From contig JBNMFK010000025.1 in the NCBI GenBank assembly GCA_051269965.1, positions 1 through 20,340 of the forward strand: a stretch of 20,340 nucleotides of DNA, in the 5' to 3' direction. The notes beneath the pieces were generated by a model. The model saw nothing but the letters and a program-made list of their open reading frames with translations, was not told the origin of the DNA and made no database searches. Made by a program: the position numbers and the translations under genes. This DNA is from Arcticibacterium sp051269965 (GTDB lineage: Bacteria > Bacteroidota > Bacteroidia > Cytophagales > Spirosomataceae). How positions within the stretch are numbered: the first letter of the stretch is position 1; each line of letters opens with the position of its first letter. This document shows, in pieces, positions 1-7,833 of the stretch.

Positions 1-831
1 ATTGAAGAGCATAAGGAAGAGCCATTTTTCTTGTACATGCCTCTTTCTGCCCCTCATACTCCTATTTTGCCCGATGCAAATAACCAAGGTAAAAGTAAGC
101 TCAGTGAATATGGAGATTTTGTACTCACAGTAGATGATGTTGTTGGAAACGTATTAGCAGCGTTAAAAGAAAATGGATTGGAAGATAATACACTTATCTT
201 TTTGGCTTCTGACAATGGTTGTGCTCCTTACGCTGGAACGGAGGAAATGGAAAAGGTAGGTCATTATTCTAGCCTAAATTACCGTGGCTACAAAGCTGAA
301 ATTTATGAGGGAGGACACAGGATTCCATTTATGGTCAAATGGCCAAATCAGATCAGACCAAATTCTGTGTCTAATGAAACCATTTGTCTAACCGACCTTA
401 TGGCTACAGTGGCTCATGTTTTAAATGTAGACTTACCAGCCAATGCTGCAGAGGATAGTTATGACATTTCACCTGTTTTGATTGAGGATAAGTTAAAAGG
501 CCCGCTTCGCGAAGCTACTGTGCACCATTCAATGGATGGTTCTTTTGCGATAAGAAAAGGTAATTGGAAGTTGATTCTGACCAAAGGTACAGGAGGGTGG
601 GAATCTGAAGCCTTAACAAAACAAATTATAGAAGCTCAATACCCCTATCAGCTTTATAAGTTGTCCGCTGATATAGGAGAAAAGATTAATCTATATGACA
701 AAAACCCGGAAAAGGTGGATGAGCTCATGTCATTGCTCAAAGGCTATGTAGCCTCTGGTAGAAGTACCCCAGGCAAGGCTCAGTCCTATACCAAAATAGA
801 TAAATGGCCAGGAATGGAATGGATGGAATAA
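1..831 (+). CDS. Sulfatase (arylsulfatase family), C-terminal part; start lies left of the window
   Basis: The frame is open from base 1 and ends in TAA at 829-831, giving 276 visible residues. The opening stretch (PFFLYMPLSAPHTP) is the typical mid-protein segment of S1 family sulfatases. It is followed by LASDNG, which holds the Asp-Asn pair that binds the metal in this family, and by GGHRIPFMVKWP, the usual segment after the active site. The end (FAIRKGNWKLI, then QLYKLSADIGEKINL) is the standard sulfatase C-terminal subdomain. The formylglycine Cys/Ser motif must lie upstream, so activity cannot be judged. Members hydrolyse sulfate esters, often on polysaccharides, in the periplasm or outside the cell. 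The substrate here is unknown. The gene overlaps the next one by 13 bp, suggesting one transcript. Confidence 0.93.
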   Translation: MEEHKEEPFFLYMPLSAPHTPILPDANNQGKSKLSEYGDFVLTVDDVVGNVLAALKENGLEDNTLIFLASDNGCAPYAGTEEMEKVGHYSSLNYRGYKAEIYEGGHRIPFMVKWPNQIRPNSVSNETICLTDLMATVAHVLNVDLPANAAEDSYDISPVLIEDKLKGPLREATVHHSMDGSFAIRKGNWKLILTKGTGGWESEALTKQIIEAQYPYQLYKLSADIGEKINLYDKNPEKVDELMSLLKGYVASGRSTPGKAQSYTKIDKWPGMEWME

Positions 832-2270
832 AAAAGATTTTCTTATTAATTATACTCTCTCAGGTATCTTTTTGCCAAGATTCATGGACTACCGTTTTAC
901 CTACTATTGGGACTTTCTCCTCACCTAGGCTGACAGATCTTAATGGTGATGGTACGCTAGATGTCATTTTGGGAGGTGGGAGATTAGAATTTCAAGCATC
1001 AGATACAGCTATGTTTGCCTTAGATGGTAATAATGGTGAGCTTCTGTGGAGCATACCCGCAAACGATCAAATTTTTGGCTCTGCGGCACTTATGGACATC
1101 ACTGGTGATGGTATAAAAGATGCTTTTTTAGGCGGAAGATCTTCGGAGTTTAAAGCTATAAACAGTCAAAGCGGCGAAGTAATATGGGCTTTTGATACAC
1201 TCGGGCACGCTAATAAAAGGTGGTTTAATTTCTACAATCCGCAATTCATTCATGACGTTGATCAAGACGGGTTTAAGGATATTTTGATAGCTAACGGTGG
1301 TGATATATGGGTAGAGCCGTATGACTCAACTAGGGCAGTCGGAATGCTCTGTATCTTATCAGCAAAGACCGGGGAATTACTGAAATCGGCAAGGATGCCT
1401 GATGGCAAAGAAATTTATATGTCCGTAGCCATAGATTTTGATTCGACGTCACCTTTAACTTCAAAGTTTATTTTTGGTACGGGAGGAGAAACAATCTCAG
1501 GTAATTTATATGTAGCCGACTTACAGATGCTTCTAAATGATAATTTAGATGAAGCGGTCAAACTAGCTGAAGGAGGTGCGAAAGGGTTTATAGCCCCACC
1601 CGTTTGGGTAGATCTAAATTTGGACGGTATAAGAGATGTAGTTTCAAGTTCTGTGAATGGGAGGTTACTTGCTTTTGATGGGGATACTTTTGAGCCTTTG
1701 TGGCAAATGAAGCTACCCAATACGGAATCATATGGCTCGATGGCCGTAGGCCAATTTAACGAAGACATGGTTCCTGACTTTTTTGTCTCTTTTGCTCAAG
1801 GTGTTTGGCCAGAGTTATCATGGACTAAACAAGCTATGGTAAACGGCGTTAATGGCACTATCGAGTATTTAGACTCTTTAGGTTATTATCAAACTTCCAG
1901 CCCAATTGTAGTGGATTTAACGGGAGATGGCATTGATGAGGTCATCTTAAGTGTGGATTATCAAATTTTGGATTCTCTGAATAGAAAGAGTTTCTACAGC
2001 ACGCTTTATGCTATTGAATTTACTGCTAACCAAGCCATATCTATGGTAGATGGTCTTCCTGGTCATAATGTTTCATCCACTCCTTGGATTGGAGATATGG
2101 ATGCGGATGGTTACCTAGACATTATTTATTGCCATGGTACTAACGCCTACCACACATATACTTTTGATGGTCTTCGAATTAATAGACTAAAAACAACAAT
2201 TCCCATTAGCAAGCCCATTAAATGGGGTTCGTATATGGGAAGCAATTACGACGGGGTCTACAGAGAATGA
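819..2270 (+). CDS. Secreted FG-GAP/PQQ-like beta-propeller protein
   Basis: The product has 483 residues from ATG 819. An in-frame ATG at 804 is possible, but 819 puts a lysine pair just before the hydrophobic signal segment (IFLLIILSQVSF), so I prefer it. The protein carries DxNxDGxxD-type calcium-loop motifs (DLNGDGTLD, DITGDGIKD, DVDQDGFKD, DLNLDGIRD, DLTGDGIDE, DMDADGYLD). A degenerate copy (NEDMVPD) brings the total to seven, fitting a seven-bladed propeller. Between them are PQQ-like strands of the form FALDGNNGELLW. It is clearly paralogous to the minus-strand gene at 2679-4169: both share the GSA-x-L-x-D-x-T-x-DGI segment and end in KP-x-x-WG-x-YMG. Export is supported; the ligand or partner is unknown. 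Its start overlaps the sulfatase end and its stop overlaps the next start, so it is probably cotranscribed with both. Confidence 0.85.
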   Translation: MDGIKKIFLLIILSQVSFCQDSWTTVLPTIGTFSSPRLTDLNGDGTLDVILGGGRLEFQASDTAMFALDGNNGELLWSIPANDQIFGSAALMDITGDGIKDAFLGGRSSEFKAINSQSGEVIWAFDTLGHANKRWFNFYNPQFIHDVDQDGFKDILIANGGDIWVEPYDSTRAVGMLCILSAKTGELLKSARMPDGKEIYMSVAIDFDSTSPLTSKFIFGTGGETISGNLYVADLQMLLNDNLDEAVKLAEGGAKGFIAPPVWVDLNLDGIRDVVSSSVNGRLLAFDGDTFEPLWQMKLPNTESYGSMAVGQFNEDMVPDFFVSFAQGVWPELSWTKQAMVNGVNGTIEYLDSLGYYQTSSPIVVDLTGDGIDEVILSVDYQILDSLNRKSFYSTLYAIEFTANQAISMVDGLPGHNVSSTPWIGDMDADGYLDIIYCHGTNAYHTYTFDGLRINRLKTTIPISKPIKWGSYMGSNYDGVYRE

Positions 2271-2686
2271 AAACTACCTTAACAATCATTGAAGGCCTTA
2301 TATTCCTAGGTTTAGCAGGAATTCATTTTCATTGGGTGCTTGGAGGGAAATTCGGCTCTGATGCAGCTATTCCTACGAATGACGAAGGAAAAAGAGTGCT
2401 ACATCCAAGCAAAAAAGATAGTGCTGTTGTAGGAGTAGGTTTGTTAATGTTTAGTCTCTATTTTCTTGTTAAAGATGGGCTTATAAATTTTTATTTACCT
2501 GCTTGGGTAAATAATTATGGAGGCTTTGTCATCTCAGCTATTTTCTTTCTTAGAGCAATAGGAGACTTTAATTATGTTGGATTCTTTAAGAAACCAAGAA
2601 CGACTGCATTTTCGAAACTAGATGGCCAATTCTTTTCACCATTATGCCTTATTTTGGCTCTTTTAGGCTTGTTGCTGTCTATCTAA
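2267..2686 (+). CDS. DUF3995 family small integral membrane protein
   Basis: The product has 139 residues. The start ATG at 2267 forms an ATGA overlap with the stop of the propeller gene, which argues for translational coupling and against the longer in-frame start at 2222. About four hydrophobic helices are visible (near residues 5-25, 50-70, 83-102 and 117-138). The motif GIHFHWVLGG after the first helix and the later FLRAIGDFNYVGFF match my memory of DUF3995, a family of unknown function. The gene runs into the tail of the minus-strand propeller gene: the two coding regions overlap by 8 bp (2679-2686) convergently, leaving no room for a separate terminator. Confidence 0.8.
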   Translation: MKTTLTIIEGLIFLGLAGIHFHWVLGGKFGSDAAIPTNDEGKRVLHPSKKDSAVVGVGLLMFSLYFLVKDGLINFYLPAWVNNYGGFVISAIFFLRAIGDFNYVGFFKKPRTTAFSKLDGQFFSPLCLILALLGLLLSI

Positions 2687-4169
2687 AAACGCCTTTGCCC
2701 TTAGGTCCCATGTATTCTCCCCATGCCACAGGTTTATTCAGTTTAATTGACGTACTGATGCGTTTAACCTGCATTCCTAAGAATGAAAGGAGATCCGCGT
2801 TAGGACTAAAATACTGACAATGGACTATATCCAAATAACCATCATTATCTATATCTCCGATATAAGGCGTACTAAAAATATTTTTAAATCTTTTTAGTTC
2901 ATCAATGGTCTGAACGGTTTTCGTTCTAAAATCTAGTGCCACTAGACGTGTAGTGACGTCAAGTTTGCCAGAACCAATAAAGCCTTGGTCGCAGTCATAT
3001 TCATTTATACTAATTATGGCTTCATCAATGCCATCGTCATTTATGTCGTAAATAACCGGGGAAGAGAATCCAGTACACCCTAAATTATTTTGGTAAAGTG
3101 TTTCGCCAGTCTTCCCATCTAACATTATTTGAACAGAACCTTTACTTTCTGGCCAAACGCCCTCGCTCACAAAAGTGAAGAGATCTGGTGTATCGTCTTG
3201 GTTGAAGTTACCTAGTGCAAAACCATTGCTTGATTCTGTGTCTGGAATGTTTTTTTGCCAAAGGCTTTTATTTGTCTTGCCATCAATACAGAAAATATAG
3301 CTTCCGTGAGAAATGGCAGCAACGTCTAAGAAACCGTCATTATTGAAATCTACGGCAACTGATGGAGCAATAAAGCCGTGGCCAGAAGTATCTTTAGCAA
3401 TGACCTTAGCAGAGGAGATATTGTTATTTTTCAAAGAAGTCAAGGAAGCCTTGTAAAGGCGGCCATTGATCGTTTCGCCACCTGTGGCAAAAACGATATT
3501 CTGAGAGCCGTCAGGCTGTTGAAAGTATAATGGAGTCATGTAGGATTCCATACCATCTGGCATGCTATCTGCCGCAATGATTTTGCCGTCTGAGCTACTT
3601 AGTATCATTAAAACGCCAGGAAAGCGATTTTTCATGGTATTAGGTTCTGCTTTGGCATTTCCTCCAGTAACTACAAGAAGGTCCTCTAGTCCGTCGTCGT
3701 TTTGGTCCGGAATAGTCACAGCATTTTGAAAATTATATTTCGCATATTTTAGAACAGAGTCATTTTCATAGTCATAGTTCCATTGCCAAATGGATTCGCC
3801 GGTGGCACCGTTTATAGCATAGAATTGATTAGAACGGCCCCCAATAAAGACATCTTCGATTCCGTCGTTTGTAACATCGAGTAGCGTGGCTGACCCATAA
3901 ACCTGATCTGTACATGGATGCTCCCATAAAATTTGACCATCTACGCCATTCAGTGCTATGATGCCTTTGTTAGATGCTTGGTATTCATTTTCTCCAGCTC
4001 CCATGATAATGTCTAGAATGCCATCCTGATTTAAGTCTGTTGCTTTTGGAGAGGACTGCGAACCAATTTTATTGAAGGATTTGCTCCACGTAAGTTCTGT
4101 TTTTTTGGTGGAGCAGGCCACTAAAGAAAGACAGAAAAGGGGGATATACAGAAAGGGTTGGATCGACAT
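2679..4169 (-). CDS. FG-GAP/PQQ-like beta-propeller lipoprotein, paralog of the gene at 819-2270
   Basis: The product has 496 residues. The N-terminus is a lipoprotein signal with lipobox LVAC (Cys19), so it is probably membrane-anchored outside the cytoplasm, while its paralog has no lipobox. Seven FG-GAP-type loops are visible: DLNQDGILD, DVTNDGIED, DQNDDGLED, DFNNDGFLD, NFNQDDTPD (degenerate), DINDDGIDE and DIDNDGYLD. PQQ-like strands such as IALNGVDGQILWEH lie between them. Blade order, including a degenerate fifth loop followed by an EGVWPE segment, matches the paralog, which supports duplication. It is divergent from the large ASPIC-containing gene at 4285 and convergent with the DUF3995 gene. 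Function is unknown beyond a likely calcium-stabilised propeller. Confidence 0.87.
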   Translation of the reverse strand: MSIQPFLYIPLFCLSLVACSTKKTELTWSKSFNKIGSQSSPKATDLNQDGILDIIMGAGENEYQASNKGIIALNGVDGQILWEHPCTDQVYGSATLLDVTNDGIEDVFIGGRSNQFYAINGATGESIWQWNYDYENDSVLKYAKYNFQNAVTIPDQNDDGLEDLLVVTGGNAKAEPNTMKNRFPGVLMILSSSDGKIIAADSMPDGMESYMTPLYFQQPDGSQNIVFATGGETINGRLYKASLTSLKNNNISSAKVIAKDTSGHGFIAPSVAVDFNNDGFLDVAAISHGSYIFCIDGKTNKSLWQKNIPDTESSNGFALGNFNQDDTPDLFTFVSEGVWPESKGSVQIMLDGKTGETLYQNNLGCTGFSSPVIYDINDDGIDEAIISINEYDCDQGFIGSGKLDVTTRLVALDFRTKTVQTIDELKRFKNIFSTPYIGDIDNDGYLDIVHCQYFSPNADLLSFLGMQVKRISTSIKLNKPVAWGEYMGPKGKGVFR

Positions 4170-4231
4170 GGATTCAAGTATTTTTTACTCTTTAAAATTA
4201 ATGAAATAATGCATATATGGTAGTTTAAAAG

Positions 4232-4262
4232 CTATCAAACTTCTAAATTAGCTATTTGATAG
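4232..4262. promoter_or_regulatory. Perfect 8-bp inverted repeat in the divergent promoter region (candidate operator)
   Basis: CTATCAAA at 4232-4239 is answered by TTTGATAG at 4255-4262 across a 15-bp A+T-rich spacer. The arm centres are about two helical turns apart, as for a dimeric repressor or activator site. It sits between the divergent genes starting at 4169 (minus) and 4285 (plus), so it could control either or both. On the minus strand a TTTG lies within it, about 18 bp before TATATGCA, a weak match to the Bacteroidota TTTG/TAnnTTTG promoter. No regulator gene is adjacent. Confidence 0.35.
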
Positions 4263-4284
4263 GCTCATGCTTTCACAAATTTAT

Positions 4285-7200
4285 ATGAAAAAAATACTGT
4301 CCTTGATTGGTCTTCTTTCACTGCTTTCGTGCAGTGGTGGGGGAGGTACTCTTTTTGAAAGACTAGACGAAACAAAAACGGGAATTGACTTTGTCAATCG
4401 GATTGCTGAAACAGACGAATTGAACGTTTTGGTTTACGAATACTTCTACAATGGAGGTGGTGTAGCAGCAGCAGACCTTAACAACGATGGGCTGATTGAT
4501 TTATACTTTACGGCCAATTTAGGCTCTGATAAAGTATATCAAAATTTGGGGGATTTGAAATTTGAGGATAAGACGTCCAATTCGGGAATCACATGGAATA
4601 AAGAGTGGAAAACGGGGGTGACTGTGGTAGACATCAATGAAGACGGACTTAACGATATTTATGTCTCTGTTTCTGGGAACGAAGAATCTCCTATTTTAAG
4701 GAAGAATAAGCTATATATAAATCAGGGCAATTTTGTATTTGAAGAACAAGCCGCCAAATATGGTTTAGACTGTAACAGTTTCACTACGCAGACAGCCTTT
4801 TTCGATTTTGATAAAGATGGCGATTTGGATGCATATGTAATGAACCACAATGTGAAAGACTTCAAAAGGTTTGATGTGGAAGCCATTCACTTTATGCGTG
4901 ATGAATTTGCAGGCGACAAATTATTTAGAAACGACAATGGCTTTTTTAATGATGTAAGCAAAGAAGCAGGAATAAAAGGAAACCCAATTGGTTTTGGATT
5001 GGGTATGCACATCGCAGACTTGAATGATGACAACTGGCCAGACATTTATATCTCAAATGACTATTTAGAAGGAGATTATTTATATATAAATAATCAAGAC
5101 GGAACTTTCACGGATAACATTAAAGATATGGTAGACCATACGAGCTATTTTAGTATGGGAAATGACGTGGCGGACATAAATAATGATGGTCTGCCAGATA
5201 TATTTACTTCAGACATGCTGCCAGAAGATAATAAGCGACAAAAACTGCTTTTCGGTCCAGATAAATACGAGGCGTATTTAAACATGCTTCAAAATGATTT
5301 TCATCCTGAGGTGATGAGAAACATGCTACATATCAACGAGGGTACTGGTCGATATGCTGAAATGGGTCAATTGGCCGGACTTTCTAACACAGACTGGAGT
5401 TGGTCACCACTTCTTGCAGATTTTGATAATGACGGCCTCAATGATATGTTTATTTCTAATGGCTATGTGAGAGATTATACCAATAATGATTTCGTGAAGT
5501 TTTATTCTGAACAGCGGTCAGAAGGGAATGATAATGTCTTAGATATTATCAACCAAATGCCCTCCACTAAACTGGCCAACTACGTTTTCAAAAATAACGG
5601 TAATCAGAGGTTTACAAACGTTCAGAAGGCCTGGGGTTTTGAAGACAAAATAGTCAGTAATGGAGCCATCTATGCTGATTTGGATAATGACGGCGACTTA
5701 GAAATCATCACGAATAGCATCAATGAAGCAGCAGGTATTTTCGAAAATAAAAGTCAGGGACAGAATTTCCTGAAAATCTCTTTGAGTGGGGAAAGTGCTG
5801 AAATCATAAATGCCAAAATTAGATTTGAAGCAGCGGGTAAAGTTTTTTATCGAGAATTTTCGCCGAATCACGGTTTTCAGAGTGCCTACTTCGGGCCTCA
5901 GCATTTTGGTCTTGGAGCTATCAGTGCCATTGAGAACCTGACGGTAATTTATCCCAATGGGGAAACGCAGCTAATAGAAAACCCAGCTATCAACAGCCTC
6001 TTGAAGGTGGCATATCAGCCAAATGGAGAATTTACTTCAGTAGAAGAAAGGGCTCTTTTTGAACAAGAAGATTTTCAGGAAATAGATCATGCTCAAATGG
6101 CCATTAATGATTTTAATAGGCAGCTTTTATTGCCTTGGATGTACTCATATCAAGGGCCTTGCATGACAAAAGGCGACGTAAACGATGACGGGATAGAAGA
6201 CTTTTATTTAGGTGGAGGAAAAGGATCAGCTGGAAAACTAATGTTGGGCACAAAAAAGGGCACCTATTTAAGCTCAAATGAATCTGTTTTTAAAGCTTGG
6301 GAATTAAGTACAGATGTGGATGCTCATTTTTTTGATGCAGAAGGTGATGGTGATTTGGACTTATATGTCGTTGGTGGGGGGTATGAATATTTAGCTAATG
6401 ATCTCCTGCTTCAAAACAAACTCTACCTAAATGATGGGAAAGGGAATTTCACAAAAGATGACGTATCATTTCCCTCTGATTTATTTGCAGATGGCTGTGT
6501 GGAGGTTTTTGATTTTGATAATGATGGTGACCAAGATGTTTTTGTAGGAGGGTTTGTACAACCCGGGAACTATCCACAGGCCAATCCTTCTAGGTTATAC
6601 CTAAATGATGGAGGTAAATTTTCAAAAATGGAGAATGAGATTTTTAAAAACCTTGGTTTAATAAAGTCTGCGGTAAGTACTGATTATAACGATGATGGCT
6701 TACTAGATTTAGTCATATCGGGAGAATGGACAGCGATCAAGGTTCTAAAAAATACAGGAAATGGATTTCAAGAAGACAAATCCGCTATTCCCAATTTGTC
6801 GGGCCTTTGGCAAAGTATGTTCGTTGAAGACCTTGATGGAGATGGAGACCAAGACTTAGTGGTTGGCAACCTTGGATTGAATACTCAATTTTGTGCTTCA
6901 AAAGACGAACCGCTTAGCCTTCACCTGGCAGACTTTGATGGAAATGGTAGACAAGATCCTATCATTTCATGTTTTATTCAAGGGAAGAGCTATCCCGCAT
7001 ACAGTAGAGATGAGCTGCTGGCCCATATTGCTCCGTTAAAAAGAGTCTATAATAGTTATGAATCCTATTCGGAAGCCACTACAGAAATGCTCCTCGAAAA
7101 CTTTAAAGAAGTAGAGCCAACCATCTTCACATCAAACGAACTTTCAACCGTGTATTTTGAAAATATAGGAAGTACGTTTGTGCAAAGGGAATTACCAGTC

Positions 7201-7506
7201 CAGATTCAAGCATCACCCGTTTATGCCATGCTGGCTATGGATGTTAATGAAGACGGATTTATGGATCTCATAGTAGGTGGAAACAATACGCATACTCGTG
7301 TCAGAATTGGAAACATCTCTGCGAATCATGGACAGGTATTTCTTAATGATGGCAAGGGTCAATTTTCTTATCTGCCACAAAGCCTAAGTGGCTTAGATCT
7401 TAAAGGCGAGGTACGCTCACTAAAGCTTGTGAACGGGAAATTATTGGTGGGAAGGAATACGGGGAGTGTGCTTTCTTATGGGAAGGGTGTAATCCAGATA
7501 CAATGA
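4285..7506 (+). CDS. Large FG-GAP/VCBS repeat lipoprotein with central ASPIC/UnbV domain
   Basis: The product has 1073 residues from ATG 4285. An in-frame ATG at 4267 exists, but 4285 begins a textbook lipoprotein signal (MKKILSLIGLL, lipobox LLSC, Cys16, then SGGGG), a Gly/Ser-rich tail often seen in exported Bacteroidota lipoproteins. Seven DxDxDGxxD loops occur before about residue 480 (first DLNNDGLID, last DLDNDGDLE). An ASPIC/UnbV-type domain follows at about 490-577 (FGLGAISAIENLTVIYPNGE is diagnostic). Seven more loops come after it (first DVNDDGIED, last DVNEDGFMD). This predicts two seven-bladed propellers joined by the ASPIC domain. Such proteins are common near Bacteroidota polysaccharide-utilisation genes; the molecular role is unknown. 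It is divergent from the propeller lipoprotein at 2679-4169. Confidence 0.9.
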   Translation: MKKILSLIGLLSLLSCSGGGGTLFERLDETKTGIDFVNRIAETDELNVLVYEYFYNGGGVAAADLNNDGLIDLYFTANLGSDKVYQNLGDLKFEDKTSNSGITWNKEWKTGVTVVDINEDGLNDIYVSVSGNEESPILRKNKLYINQGNFVFEEQAAKYGLDCNSFTTQTAFFDFDKDGDLDAYVMNHNVKDFKRFDVEAIHFMRDEFAGDKLFRNDNGFFNDVSKEAGIKGNPIGFGLGMHIADLNDDNWPDIYISNDYLEGDYLYINNQDGTFTDNIKDMVDHTSYFSMGNDVADINNDGLPDIFTSDMLPEDNKRQKLLFGPDKYEAYLNMLQNDFHPEVMRNMLHINEGTGRYAEMGQLAGLSNTDWSWSPLLADFDNDGLNDMFISNGYVRDYTNNDFVKFYSEQRSEGNDNVLDIINQMPSTKLANYVFKNNGNQRFTNVQKAWGFEDKIVSNGAIYADLDNDGDLEIITNSINEAAGIFENKSQGQNFLKISLSGESAEIINAKIRFEAAGKVFYREFSPNHGFQSAYFGPQHFGLGAISAIENLTVIYPNGETQLIENPAINSLLKVAYQPNGEFTSVEERALFEQEDFQEIDHAQMAINDFNRQLLLPWMYSYQGPCMTKGDVNDDGIEDFYLGGGKGSAGKLMLGTKKGTYLSSNESVFKAWELSTDVDAHFFDAEGDGDLDLYVVGGGYEYLANDLLLQNKLYLNDGKGNFTKDDVSFPSDLFADGCVEVFDFDNDGDQDVFVGGFVQPGNYPQANPSRLYLNDGGKFSKMENEIFKNLGLIKSAVSTDYNDDGLLDLVISGEWTAIKVLKNTGNGFQEDKSAIPNLSGLWQSMFVEDLDGDGDQDLVVGNLGLNTQFCASKDEPLSLHLADFDGNGRQDPIISCFIQGKSYPAYSRDELLAHIAPLKRVYNSYESYSEATTEMLLENFKEVEPTIFTSNELSTVYFENIGSTFVQRELPVQIQASPVYAMLAMDVNEDGFMDLIVGGNNTHTRVRIGNISANHGQVFLNDGKGQFSYLPQSLSGLDLKGEVRSLKLVNGKLLVGRNTGSVLSYGKGVIQIQ

Positions 7507-7833
7507 GAAACGGATGTAGGGTAATGGCCCTATTTATTCCAGAATTTTCATGTCTAAAGACTCTTGAAATTTATACACTTTTCAGCATCAGTTCTAAGCA
7601 GGAGGTTATTTGACTTATTATGAGATTTTTGGCCTAAGTCGTCTTGGACAAGATTAAACTTTTAATACTATCATATCTAATTTTTACAGGAATCTCACTA
7701 AGCCTTTGCTTTTAATAGTATTCGCCGTATTTTACTTTTACTATTCAACCATAAATCAATAATCAATTTGCAATTAGTCGTTCAATACGGTGTTGAAATT
7801 TGTGCCCAAAGCTCTTTTTGGCTCTTAAATCTC
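7507..7833. other. Intergenic region between the ASPIC gene and the cytochrome/DUF1553 gene
   Basis: About 330 bp, strongly A+T-rich. A weak hairpin lies near its left end (listed separately). Two inverted A+T-rich repeats are present: AATACTAT (7664-7671) with ATAGTATT (7715-7722), and AATAGTA (7714-7720) with TACTATT (7739-7745). They could be operators or chance in such A+T-rich DNA. The next gene's frame is open back to 7702 but holds only one alternative start, TTG 7768. I see no further gene and no clear promoter match. Confidence 0.4.
7517..7532 (+). terminator. Weak hairpin after the ASPIC-domain gene
   Basis: TAGGG (7517-7521), loop TAATGG, CCCTA (7528-7532), followed by TTTATT. The position, 10 bp after the stop codon, fits a terminator, but the 5-bp stem and short T-run make it weak. 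Confidence 0.25.

Noticed and set aside
1415..1768. Minus-strand open frame inside the secreted propeller gene
   Set aside because: It is antisense to a clear propeller coding region and has no recognisable features.
2222..2266. Upstream in-frame ATG for the DUF3995 gene
   Set aside because: It would overlap the propeller gene by almost 50 bp and add a charged N-terminus; the ATGA-coupled start at 2267 fits the family better.
7739..7770. TTG start at 7768 for the cytochrome/DUF1553 gene
   Set aside because: Not excluded, but ATG 7834 is the only normal start codon and sits just before the first membrane helix; kept as an alternative only.
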